Source: Rhodospirillales bacterium (GTDB taxonomy: Bacteria; Pseudomonadota; Gammaproteobacteria; Nevskiales; Nevskiaceae). Taken from it: 64,000 nucleotides of DNA. The stretch lies in NCBI GenBank assembly GCA_903970615.1, contig CAJCJH010000060.1:1-64000 (forward strand). Direction: 5' to 3'. The notes below the pieces were generated by a model, which saw nothing but the letters and a program-made list of their open reading frames with translations, was not told where the DNA came from and did not search any database. The position numbers were made by a program, and so were the translations under genes. Shown here one piece after another: positions 1-8,003 of the stretch (the first letter of the stretch is position 1; each line of letters opens with the position of its first letter).

Positions 1-47
1 AGCCGCAGCGCGTCGCGCCGATCAAGGGTGTTGCGGAATCGCGCTGA
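1..47 (+). CDS. possible 3' end of an upstream gene (partial)
   Basis: One forward frame (starting at base 3) is open from the window edge to a TGA at 45-47 and reads PQRVAPIKGVAESR before the stop. It lies ahead of an efflux adaptor, so an outer-membrane efflux protein or a regulator would fit. Fourteen residues are too few to identify a family, and an open frame this short can occur by chance. Confidence 0.25.
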   Translation, partial: PQRVAPIKGVAESR

Positions 48-317
48 GGGCGCCGCTCGAAGCAGGGGACAAGCAGTTTCGGTAAGGGAACGGCAGGCTT
101 CATGGCGAGCGAGGGATAACCGCCCGCGATTTGCCTCGCTATGCCGCCCGATGCCAGGGCGAGCGGCAAAACAGCTGTGACCCACCGCTCGTCTGGCTGG
201 CGCGGGCCGGTTCCAAACCTTGCATGGCGCTGCGACATCAAACACGCAAAGCCGGCTTGCATCCAGAACAAGCGCTGCCGGCATCCAATCAGTGTCATGA
301 AAAATACCGGAGAATTG

Positions 318-348
318 TTCGATGGCGTGCTGAGCCTGTGCCATCGAA
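318..348. repeat. 9-bp inverted repeat upstream of the efflux adaptor
   Basis: TTCGATGGC at 318-326 is repeated as its exact reverse complement GCCATCGAA at 340-348, with a 13-base loop. It ends ten bases before the chosen adaptor start at 359. It could be an operator for a local efflux regulator or an mRNA hairpin over the start region. The rest of 48-358 shows no gene I can support and no clear promoter. Confidence 0.4.
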
Positions 349-358
349 ATCCAATCGC

Positions 359-1588
359 ATGAATTCAAATCATCCCGAACCCGTGGCCGTGCGCCGCTGG
401 CGTTTCACCCGGCCTGCGATCGCGGTGGTCGCATTCACGCTGATCGCCAGCGTGGTGTTGTTGTCGCGGCATGACAAGACGCCGGCCGCGCCGAAATCCG
501 ATATCGTGGCCCCGGTGGAATTGGCGGCAGCCGATGTGGCGATGGTGCAGCTGAAAGCGCTGAATCGGGAACTGCCGGTGTCGGGTTCCTTGTCGCCGCT
601 GTGGCAGACCACGCTGAAATCGAAAGTGGCGGGTGAGGTGCTGGACATGAGCGTGCGCGAAGGCCAAGCGGTGCATCGCGGCGATGTGCTGGCGCATATC
701 GATGTTCGCAATGCCACCGCGCAACGCGACGCGCAGCAGGCGATGCTGGAAAAGGCGCGTGCGGACTTGGCGCTCGCCAAGTTGAATCGGGATAACAGCA
801 AGGCGCTGCTGGCCGAACAGTTCATCTCGCAGAATGCTTATGACTCCGCCAACAGCACTTATGAAGCCAATGCGGCCAACGAGAAACTGGCGGCGGCGAA
901 TCTGCGTTTGTCGCAGATCGCGCTGGAAGACGCGGTGGTGCGCGCGCCGTTCGATGGCGTGATCGCGCAACGTCTGGCGCAGCCCGGCGAAAAGGTTTCG
1001 CAGGATTCATCGATATTGAGCCTGGTCGATCTCACCCGAATGGAGTTGCAGGCTTCGGCGCCGGCCTCCGAAGTGCCGAGCATCAAGGTGGGGCAAACCG
1101 CGCGCTTTCACGTGGATGGATTCAACGACCGCATGTTCGAGGGCAAGGTCGAGCGGATCAATCCGATCACCGACGCCGGCTCGCGCTCGATCACGGTCTA
1201 CCTCGCGGTGGAAAACGCCGACAGCGCACTCAAGGGCGGCATGTTCGCGCAAGGCAATCTGATTCTCGATCACGGCGACGCGCTGCCCTCCGTGCCGACG
1301 TCCGCACTCCGCAGCGAAGCCGGTTTGCCCTATGTTTTCGTGCTCGATAAAGGGCTCGTCGAGAAGCGCAGCGTCACGCCGGGCCTGGGTTCGACCAGCG
1401 AGGGCTGGACCGAAATCCGCGATGGCGTGGCGGTGGGCGAGCAGGTGATCACCGCACGCATGGATGGCTTAAAGGCGGGCGATAGCATCGTGCTGAAAGA
1501 CCAGTCACCGAACACTGGAGCGAATGGCGCAGCCGATCGCGCGGCGAGTCTCGGCACCACCACCGGCGCGGTCAGCGCGGCCCACTAA
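359..1588 (+). CDS. RND efflux periplasmic adaptor subunit (HlyD/MFP family)
   Basis: Membrane-fusion protein of a tripartite efflux pump, linking an inner-membrane RND transporter to an outer-membrane channel. The 409-residue product has one N-terminal membrane anchor (about residues 15-35). Next come the first half of a lipoyl-like domain (around VAGEVLDMSVREGQAV), an alanine-rich coiled-coil hairpin (about 120-190) and the second lipoyl half (VRAPFDGVIAQR). Beta-barrel and membrane-proximal domains follow. The frame is open further upstream to 131, but that extension resembles nothing and would precede the anchor, so ATG 359 is preferred. No strong Shine-Dalgarno sequence is visible. The pump gene follows after 31 bases, so the two are surely co-transcribed. 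The substrate cannot be told from sequence. Confidence 0.9.
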   Translation: MNSNHPEPVAVRRWRFTRPAIAVVAFTLIASVVLLSRHDKTPAAPKSDIVAPVELAAADVAMVQLKALNRELPVSGSLSPLWQTTLKSKVAGEVLDMSVREGQAVHRGDVLAHIDVRNATAQRDAQQAMLEKARADLALAKLNRDNSKALLAEQFISQNAYDSANSTYEANAANEKLAAANLRLSQIALEDAVVRAPFDGVIAQRLAQPGEKVSQDSSILSLVDLTRMELQASAPASEVPSIKVGQTARFHVDGFNDRMFEGKVERINPITDAGSRSITVYLAVENADSALKGGMFAQGNLILDHGDALPSVPTSALRSEAGLPYVFVLDKGLVEKRSVTPGLGSTSEGWTEIRDGVAVGEQVITARMDGLKAGDSIVLKDQSPNTGANGAADRAASLGTTTGAVSAAH

Positions 1589-1619
1589 ACGCCAGCATCA
1601 ACGCGACGAGCCTCCCGCC

Positions 1620-4600
1620 ATGTGGATCACCAAAACCAGTATCAATCAGCCGGTATTCGCCACGATGGTGATGCTCGCACTGGTCGTGCTCGGCATCTTT
1701 TCGTATCAGCGCCTGCCGGTGGAGCAGATGCCGGATGTGGCGAATCCACAGTTGTCGGTGTCGATCGACTATCCGGGCGCGTCGCCGGAGGCGATCGAGA
1801 ACGATGTGGTCAAGCCGATGGAAAACGTCATCAATACCGTCGATGGCGTCAAGCGCATTTACTCGACCATGCGCGAAGGCACCGGCTTCATCAACATCGA
1901 ATTCCGGCTCGATGTAGATGTTGCCGTGGCCGCGCAGGAAGTGCGCGACAAGCTTGCGGTGATCCGGCCGACGTTCCCGCGCGAGATGAAAGACCCGCAG
2001 GTGAGCCGCGCAAACAACGATCCGAACCAGCAGCCGGTGGTCAGCCTGTCGGTGTATTCGACCACGCGCTCCTTGCGTGAAGTTTCCAATCTGGTCGATC
2101 AGGTTATCGTCAAGCGGCTGCAGAATGCGCCTGGCATCGGCAACATCGAAACCAAGGGCGGCGTGGTGCGGCAGGTGCAGGTTTATCTGAAGCCCGCGCA
2201 GATGCAGAACTACGGCATCGGCGTCGATCAGGTGGTCGCTGCGATCCAGGATGCAAATCAGGATTTGCCCGCCGGCAGCATTGTCGCCGGCAGTCAGGAA
2301 CAACTGGTGCGTGTGGAAGGCCGCATCAAGAATCCACAAGCCTTTGGCCGTATCATCGTCGCCACGCGCGGTGGGCCGATCTATCTGCAGCAGGGCGGCG
2401 TGCCGATCTATCTCGATCAGCTGGCCGATGTGGTGGATGGCGAAGCCGAGCCGACTTCGCTGGCACGCACCGATGGCATTCCGGCGGTTTCGCTGACGCT
2501 GTTCAAAGTGCAGAACGCAAATATTGTGACCACCGGTGAAGGTGTCGCAGCGGCGATCGACGAGCTGGGCAAACGCTTGCCGGCAGATGTGAAGATCAAG
2601 ACCATCAACAACAATGCCGAAGGCGTGAAGGAGTCGTTGTCGCGCGTCAAGCAGACCATTCTGGAAGGCGCGCTGTTGACGGTGCTGATCGTGTTTCTGT
2701 TCCTGCATTCCTGGCGCTCGACCATCATCACCGGCCTCACCTTGCCGATTTCGGTGATCGCCACGTTTATCGCGTTGCATGTGTTCGGCTTCACCATCAA
2801 CTTCATTTCGCTGATGGCGCTGAGCCTGTGCATCGGCTTGTTGATCGACGACGCGATCGTGGTGCGCGAGAACATCGTGCGGCATCTGCATCTGGGCAAG
2901 ACGCACCGGCAGGCAGCCGAAGACGGCACCAACGAAATCGGCTTGGCAGTAATGGCAACGACGTTCGCCATTCTCGCGGTATTCGTGCCGGTGGCGTTCA
3001 TGAACGGCATCATCGGCCGCTATTTTTTCCAGTTCGGAATTACCGTGGCGGTCGCAGTACTGGTGTCGCTGTTCGTCAGTTTCACGCTCGACCCCATGCT
3101 GTCGTCGGTGTGGCGCGATCCGGTCGAAGGCCGCTTCAAATATCTGCCCTGGCTCGGCCGTTTTCTCGAACGGTTCGAGCGCGCGGTAGAAGCTGCGCAT
3201 CGCGCCTATGGCCGTCTGCTGAGCTGGGCGCTGTCGCCCACGCGGCATCGAATTTATATTCCCGTGTTCAGCCCGATCCGCGCATTTCTGCGCAACGATG
3301 CGAGTCTGCTGAAGCCGCGCTGGGCAACACTCGGCAATCGCGGCATCGTGCTCTGGCTTGCTGCATTCGTGTTCTTCGGCAGCTTCTTTTTATTGCCGAT
3401 GATCGGCACTGAATTCATTCCGGCCAACGACGAAGGCTTCATCTCCTTGCGACTGAATACGCAGATCGGTTCCAGCCTGAGCTACACCGATGCGAAGACC
3501 CGGCAGGTCGAGGACGCACTGAAAAGTTTTCCGGAAATCGAGACGATCAACACCGTGGTCGGCTCCGACGAAGGCAAGAATTATTCGCGCGTCGATCTGC
3601 TGCTGAGCGATGCCGACGTGACCCATCGGCGCTCGCAAAAAGTGATCGAAGGCGCTATTCGCGAGCGGCTCAAATCGATTGGCGGCATTGCCTTGTCGAT
3701 CGGCTATGACAAGGCGGTTTTCATCTCCATTCTCGGGCCGGATGCCGACAAGCTGACGCAGATTTCGCAGGAGCTGATGGCGAAAATCGCCAAGGTGCCG
3801 GGCATCGCCGATCTTGAAAGCAGCGAGACCGGCGCCAATCCCACGGTCGCGGTGCGCATCAACAACGATCTCGCTGCGGACCTCGGTTTGAGCAATGCGC
3901 GCATCGGCAATGCCTTGCGGCCGCTGGTGGCGGGCGACACGATCAGTCACTGGCTCGGGCCCGATGGCCAGGATTACGATGTGATCGTGCAGTTGCCAAA
4001 AACCGATCGGCGTATCGCGGCTGATCTCGGCGATCTCTACATCTCCAGCAACACGCGCCTTGATGCCAACGGCCAGCCGCTGCTGGTCGCCTTGCGGCAG
4101 GTCGCGCAGTTCGTCGAAACCGCCAGCCCGCAGCAATTGAAGCGGCTCAATCAGCAGCGTCGCGTGTCGATTTATGCCAACGCCGATGGCCGGCCAGGCG
4201 GCGATGTCGGCAACGATGTGCAGAAGATCATGGACTCGACAAAATTGCCGCCCGGCTTCCGTTTTGATGTTGGCGGACAGCAGCAGGAAATGAACGATGC
4301 CTTCCTGTCGGCGATGGCCGCGCTCGGGCTGGCGGTGCTGTTCATCTACTTCATTCTGGCCTCGCAGTTCGGCAGCTTCCTGCAACCGCTGGCGATCATG
4401 ATGTCGCTGCCGCTATCACTCTCCGGCGTGTTTATCGCGCTGTTGATTACGCACACCACGCTCAATCTGTTCTCGATCATCGGCTTCATCATGCTGATGG
4501 GCCTTGTCACCAAGAATGCGATTCTGCTGGTGGATTTCACCAATCAGGGACTGCGCGAAGGCAAGACGCTGAATCAGGCGATCTTCGATGCCGGCCAGGT

Positions 4601-4886
4601 GCGTCTGCGGCCGATCCTGATGACCACGCTGGCGATGATTTTCGGCATGCTGCCGATGGCGCTCGGCATCGGCAAAGGCGGCGAAACACAGTCGCCGATG
4701 GGACGCGCCGTGATCGGCGGCATCATCACCTCGACCTTGCTGACGCTGGTGGTTGTGCCAGTGAGCTACACGTTCCTGCATGCTTGGGGCAAAACGGTGG
4801 CGCGGTGGTTTACCGTTGCAAGCGAATCGGGCCGCGGCGAGCACACCGCGCCGGGTGAGGGTGCTGATCCGCTGCCGCAAAAATGA
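1620..4886 (+). CDS. RND efflux pump inner-membrane transporter (HAE1-like)
   Basis: Proton-driven multidrug-type RND permease of 1088 residues, close to the roughly 1040 usual for AcrB/MexF-type pumps. It starts MWITKTSINQPVFATMVM, the typical first helix, and repeats the two-fold plan of large periplasmic loops after TM1 and TM7. The proton-relay pair in TM4 is visible as LLIDDAIVV (Asp410-Asp411). The TM4-TM6 block continues as FMNGIIGRYFFQFG and the C-terminal half contains GLVTKNAILLVDF. An insertion of roughly 80 residues before TM7, containing FKYLPWLGRFLERFERAV, is typical of a subgroup. The frame is open 32 codons upstream, inside the adaptor gene, but ATG 1620 matches the family start. 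No outer-membrane channel gene follows, so a housekeeping TolC-like protein probably serves. Confidence 0.95.
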   Translation: MWITKTSINQPVFATMVMLALVVLGIFSYQRLPVEQMPDVANPQLSVSIDYPGASPEAIENDVVKPMENVINTVDGVKRIYSTMREGTGFINIEFRLDVDVAVAAQEVRDKLAVIRPTFPREMKDPQVSRANNDPNQQPVVSLSVYSTTRSLREVSNLVDQVIVKRLQNAPGIGNIETKGGVVRQVQVYLKPAQMQNYGIGVDQVVAAIQDANQDLPAGSIVAGSQEQLVRVEGRIKNPQAFGRIIVATRGGPIYLQQGGVPIYLDQLADVVDGEAEPTSLARTDGIPAVSLTLFKVQNANIVTTGEGVAAAIDELGKRLPADVKIKTINNNAEGVKESLSRVKQTILEGALLTVLIVFLFLHSWRSTIITGLTLPISVIATFIALHVFGFTINFISLMALSLCIGLLIDDAIVVRENIVRHLHLGKTHRQAAEDGTNEIGLAVMATTFAILAVFVPVAFMNGIIGRYFFQFGITVAVAVLVSLFVSFTLDPMLSSVWRDPVEGRFKYLPWLGRFLERFERAVEAAHRAYGRLLSWALSPTRHRIYIPVFSPIRAFLRNDASLLKPRWATLGNRGIVLWLAAFVFFGSFFLLPMIGTEFIPANDEGFISLRLNTQIGSSLSYTDAKTRQVEDALKSFPEIETINTVVGSDEGKNYSRVDLLLSDADVTHRRSQKVIEGAIRERLKSIGGIALSIGYDKAVFISILGPDADKLTQISQELMAKIAKVPGIADLESSETGANPTVAVRINNDLAADLGLSNARIGNALRPLVAGDTISHWLGPDGQDYDVIVQLPKTDRRIAADLGDLYISSNTRLDANGQPLLVALRQVAQFVETASPQQLKRLNQQRRVSIYANADGRPGGDVGNDVQKIMDSTKLPPGFRFDVGGQQQEMNDAFLSAMAALGLAVLFIYFILASQFGSFLQPLAIMMSLPLSLSGVFIALLITHTTLNLFSIIGFIMLMGLVTKNAILLVDFTNQGLREGKTLNQAIFDAGQVRLRPILMTTLAMIFGMLPMALGIGKGGETQSPMGRAVIGGIITSTLLTLVVVPVSYTFLHAWGKTVARWFTVASESGRGEHTAPGEGADPLPQK

Positions 4887-4950
4887 TCGGAAAGGGTCAG
4901 CAGATGTTCTGCCGGGTCACGCAATAGCGAACGCGTAGTCCTCAGCGAAG

Positions 4951-4985
4951 CGCAATAAAAAAGCGGCCTGCAGGCCGCTTTTCTT
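4951..4985. terminator. bidirectional rho-independent terminator (RND pump / rpsT)
   Basis: A perfect 20-base palindrome at 4961-4980 (AAGCGGCCTG and its complement) is flanked by an A-rich run on the left and T's on the right. It can therefore stop transcription from both converging genes, the pump on plus and rpsT on minus. Confidence 0.85.
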
Positions 4986-5005
4986 GTGACCGCAGGCAGC
5001 GCTGC

Positions 5006-5281
5006 TTAAGCGCTGGCAGCAGCGAGAGTCTTGATGTGCCCGGCAAGGCGGCTCTTGTGGCGAGCGGCCTTGTTCTTGTGGATCAGGCCACGCGCGGCGT
5101 AGCGATCCAGCACCGGCACCATTTCGTTGTAGGCGGTTTCGGCGGCGGCTTTGTCTTTGCTCTCTACGGCCTTCACCACTTTCTTGACAGTGGTGCGCAG
5201 CATCGTGCGCTGGGCATTATTGTGCTCGCGGTGCTTTTCGGATTGACGCGCGCGTTTGCGAGCTTGAATGGTGTTTGCCAA
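5006..5281 (-). CDS. rpsT: 30S ribosomal protein S20
   Basis: Small primary 16S rRNA-binding protein of the 30S subunit, 91 residues. It starts [18 protein letters not shown], the conserved S20 N-terminus, and is rich in Lys/Arg and Ala throughout. The start codon is TTG at 5281-5279. Escherichia coli rpsT also uses UUG, where it is linked to autoregulation, so the unusual start is likely real. It is transcribed alone, diverging from murJ, and ends at the shared terminator with the RND pump. A good sigma-70 promoter lies 39 bases upstream. Confidence 0.97.
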   Translation of the reverse strand: MANTIQARKRARQSEKHREHNNAQRTMLRTTVKKVVKAVESKDKAAAETAYNEMVPVLDRYAARGLIHKNKAARHKSRLAGHIKTLAAASA

Positions 5282-5319
5282 GGACGACTCCAGATCAACA
5301 GGGCTTGAGAAAGTCGCGT

Positions 5320-5348
5320 AGTATCTGCGCCGCCGCCAATCCTGTCAA
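5320..5348 (-). promoter_or_regulatory. sigma-70 promoter of rpsT
   Basis: On the minus strand TTGACA (5348-5343) is followed by a 17-base spacer and GATACT (5325-5320). The -35 box is a perfect match and the -10 box matches four of six. The spacing and distance to the rpsT start are right. Confidence 0.7.
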
Positions 5349-5435
5349 CGAAAAAATGTGCCGCGGCGTCAACAGGATCGGGCTTGCGGATCGCGCTTTT
5401 CGGGCGGCGCAAGGCTCGTAAAATCAACATCGCTC

Positions 5436-6995
5436 ATGTCCAGAAGTCTACTCAAATCCAGCGGCATCGTCGGCGGCTTCACCTTGCTGTCGCGTCTGCT
5501 CGGGTTTGTCCGCGAAATTTTATTGGCATCGACCTTCGGCGCTGGCGGCGGTGCGGACGCATTCTTCGTCGCGCTGCAGATTCCGAATTTCGGCCGCCGC
5601 ATGTTCGCCGAAGGTGCTTTTTCGCAAGCCTTCGTACCGGTCTTCACGCAGACCAAAACCACGCAGACGCACGCGCAGGCGCGCGACATGGTCGCGGTAG
5701 TGATGGGCACGCTCGGCGGCATTCTGGGTCTGCTCACGCTCGTCGGCTGCTTCGCGTCGCCGCTGCTGGTGTGGCTGTTCGCGTCCGGTTTCAGTGCCGA
5801 TCCCGCAAAACAGGCGCTGGCCGGCGGCCTGTTGCGCTGGACTTTTCCGTACCTGATGTTCATCTCGCTGACTTCGCTGGCCGGCGGCGTACTCAACACT
5901 TACGGCCGCTTCGCTGTGCCCGCGATCACGCCGGTGATCTTGAACCTGTGCCTGATCGCGTCGATGTTCATCGACAAGAATTCGGTTTACGTGCTGGCTT
6001 ACGCCGTTTTCGCCGCGGGCGTTTTGCAATTCGCATTCCAGCTGCCGTCGTTGCTGCGCCTCAATCTTTTACCGTTGCCGCGCTGGGGCTGGCGCGATCA
6101 ACGTGTGCAACGCATTCTCAAATTGATGGGGCCAGTGCTGGTGGGTTCGTCGGTGGCGCAGGTCAGCCTGCTGCTGAATTCAAACCTGTCGACATTCATC
6201 GGCGACGGCGCCGTCAGCTGGCTCTATTACGCCAGCCGTCTGATGGAATTTCCGGTCGGCATTTTCAGCATCGCAGTGGGGACTGCGATCCTGCCCGCGC
6301 TGTCGCGCCAGCACACGTTGAAATCGCCGGAGCAATTTTCGATCACGCTCGACTGGGGTTTGCGCACCATGCTGCTGATCGGAATTCCCGCCGCCGTCGG
6401 CATGATTCTGCTGGCCGGGCCGCTGGTGGCGACGATGTTCGCACGCGGAAAATTCGGCGCCGAAGACGTTGCGATGACCACTTATGCACTGTGCGCTTAC
6501 GGTTTCGGATTCATGGGTTTTTCGCTGGTGAAAGTGCTGGTGCCGGGTTTTTACGCGCGTCAGGAAACGCAGGCGCCGATGCGTTACGCGGTGATCGCGC
6601 TGGTCGTCGGCATGAGCGCCAGCGTGCTGCTGTTCGCGGGCTCGCGGCTGTTTGAAATTCGCGCGGCGCATGTCGGCCTTGCAGCTTCCACTTCGCTCAC
6701 GGCCTGGGTGAATTCGCTGCTGCTGCTGCGACGTCTGCGGCGCGATCGCATTTATCTTCCCGGCGCCGGCTGGGGTGTTTTCGGCTGGCGACTGCTCGCT
6801 GCGAATCTGGCGATGGGTGCGCTATTGGTCATATTCAGCGGCGATTTATCGAGCTGGCTTCTGCTCGGCAGCTGGCAACGCGCATTTCGTCTGAGCGAAC
6901 TCATCGTGGCGGCGATCGCGGTTTATTTTGGCGCGCTGCTGTTGCTGGGCGTTCGTGCGCGCGACCTGCGGCCGCAGCGCAGCGACGCCGTATAA
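5436..6995 (+). CDS. murJ: lipid II flippase MurJ
   Basis: Inner-membrane MOP-superfamily transporter that flips the peptidoglycan precursor lipid II to the periplasmic face. The product is 519 residues with about 14 hydrophobic segments. The N-terminus MSRSLLKSSGIVGGFTLLSR and the following RLLGFVREILLASTFGAG, ADAFFVALQIPN and FAEGAFSQAFVP are diagnostic MurJ motifs. The frame is open to 5358, but ATG 5436 gives the conserved N-terminus. It begins the ribF-ileS-lspA block, an order common in Gammaproteobacteria next to rpsT. The gap to ribF is 42 bases. Confidence 0.97.
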   Translation: MSRSLLKSSGIVGGFTLLSRLLGFVREILLASTFGAGGGADAFFVALQIPNFGRRMFAEGAFSQAFVPVFTQTKTTQTHAQARDMVAVVMGTLGGILGLLTLVGCFASPLLVWLFASGFSADPAKQALAGGLLRWTFPYLMFISLTSLAGGVLNTYGRFAVPAITPVILNLCLIASMFIDKNSVYVLAYAVFAAGVLQFAFQLPSLLRLNLLPLPRWGWRDQRVQRILKLMGPVLVGSSVAQVSLLLNSNLSTFIGDGAVSWLYYASRLMEFPVGIFSIAVGTAILPALSRQHTLKSPEQFSITLDWGLRTMLLIGIPAAVGMILLAGPLVATMFARGKFGAEDVAMTTYALCAYGFGFMGFSLVKVLVPGFYARQETQAPMRYAVIALVVGMSASVLLFAGSRLFEIRAAHVGLAASTSLTAWVNSLLLLRRLRRDRIYLPGAGWGVFGWRLLAANLAMGALLVIFSGDLSSWLLLGSWQRAFRLSELIVAAIAVYFGALLLLGVRARDLRPQRSDAV

Positions 6996-7037
6996 TTCCG
7001 CTTTTGATTCGCTGAAAGTTCTGGTCCGGCCCTGCTC

Positions 7038-8003
7038 ATGGAGTTGATTCGCGGTCTGCACAATCTGGTACCGCGCCATCGCGGCTGCGTGGTTTCGATC
7101 GGCAATTTCGACGGCATGCATCGCGGACATCAAGCGCTGTTGCGGCGGCTTCAACAGTTGTCGCAGGATTATGGCCTGCCGTCCACCGCGATCATTTTTG
7201 AACCGACGCCGCGCGAATTTTTTGCGCTGGCTGCGGATACGGCGCCGCCGCCGCGCATCGCCGGCTTCCGCGGCAAAGTGCGCGCCTTGCAACGGGCCGG
7301 AATCGATCGGCTGCTGTGCCTGCGTTTCGATCGCGCGCTGGCATCGCTCAGCGGCGAAGCGTTCATTCGCCAGATTCTGGTGGAAGGTCTCGGCGCACGC
7401 GCGATCGTGGTCGGCGATGACTTCCGTTTTGGTCAGCGTCGTGGCGGTGATCTCGCTTTGCTGCAGCAGCAGGGTGCTTTGCTCGGCTTCGCCGCAGAGG
7501 GCTTGGGCGGAGTGCAAATCGAAGGCGAACGCTGTAGTTCCACCGCGCTGCGGCAAGCCTTGGCGATTCCCGATCTTGAGCAGGTTGCGCGCATGCTCGA
7601 TCGAAAATTCCGCGTGCTTGGACGCGTTCGCGGCGGTTTGCGACTCGGCCGCAAGCTCGGCATGCCGACGGCGAACCTGGCGATCCGTCATCGGCACGCG
7701 CTCGCGCACGGCGTTTACGCGGTGCGCGCGTATTGGCGCGAGCAGCCGCAAGGCATGCCCGGCGTCGCCAGTCTCGGCGTACGGCCGACCTTGAACCTGA
7801 CCGCGCCCGTGCTGGAAACTCACCTGTTCGATTTCAGCGGCAACTTGTATGGTGTCGAAATGGAAATCGAGTTCTGCAAATTCCTGCGACCGCAGCTGAA
7901 GTTTGAATCGATGGACGAACTCGCGGCGCAGATGCAGGCCGATGGCGACAACGCGCGGGAATACTTCAAACCGTTGCAAAACCACAGCCGAATGACGACG
8001 TGA
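7038..8003 (+). CDS. ribF: bifunctional riboflavin kinase / FAD synthetase
   Basis: Phosphorylates riboflavin to FMN and adenylylates FMN to FAD. The 321-residue product has the N-terminal nucleotidyltransferase domain with SIGNFDGMHRGHQALL (from about residue 20) and VVGDDFRFGQRRGGD. The C-terminal flavokinase domain shows GRKLGMPTANL, GVYAVRA, SLGVRPTLN and LETHLFDF. Its TGA overlaps the GTG start of ileS (GTGA at 8000-8003), so translation of the two is probably coupled. Confidence 0.97.
   Translation: MELIRGLHNLVPRHRGCVVSIGNFDGMHRGHQALLRRLQQLSQDYGLPSTAIIFEPTPREFFALAADTAPPPRIAGFRGKVRALQRAGIDRLLCLRFDRALASLSGEAFIRQILVEGLGARAIVVGDDFRFGQRRGGDLALLQQQGALLGFAAEGLGGVQIEGERCSSTALRQALAIPDLEQVARMLDRKFRVLGRVRGGLRLGRKLGMPTANLAIRHRHALAHGVYAVRAYWREQPQGMPGVASLGVRPTLNLTAPVLETHLFDFSGNLYGVEMEIEFCKFLRPQLKFESMDELAAQMQADGDNAREYFKPLQNHSRMTT

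Noticed and set aside
131-358. N-terminal extension of the efflux adaptor
   Set aside because: It would place 76 non-homologous residues ahead of the membrane anchor.
1572-3248. Long open frame antisense to the RND pump gene
   Set aside because: It mirrors the codon pattern of the pump gene, has no recognisable domain, and its composition (Arg/His/Gln-rich) is typical of antisense frames in GC-rich DNA.
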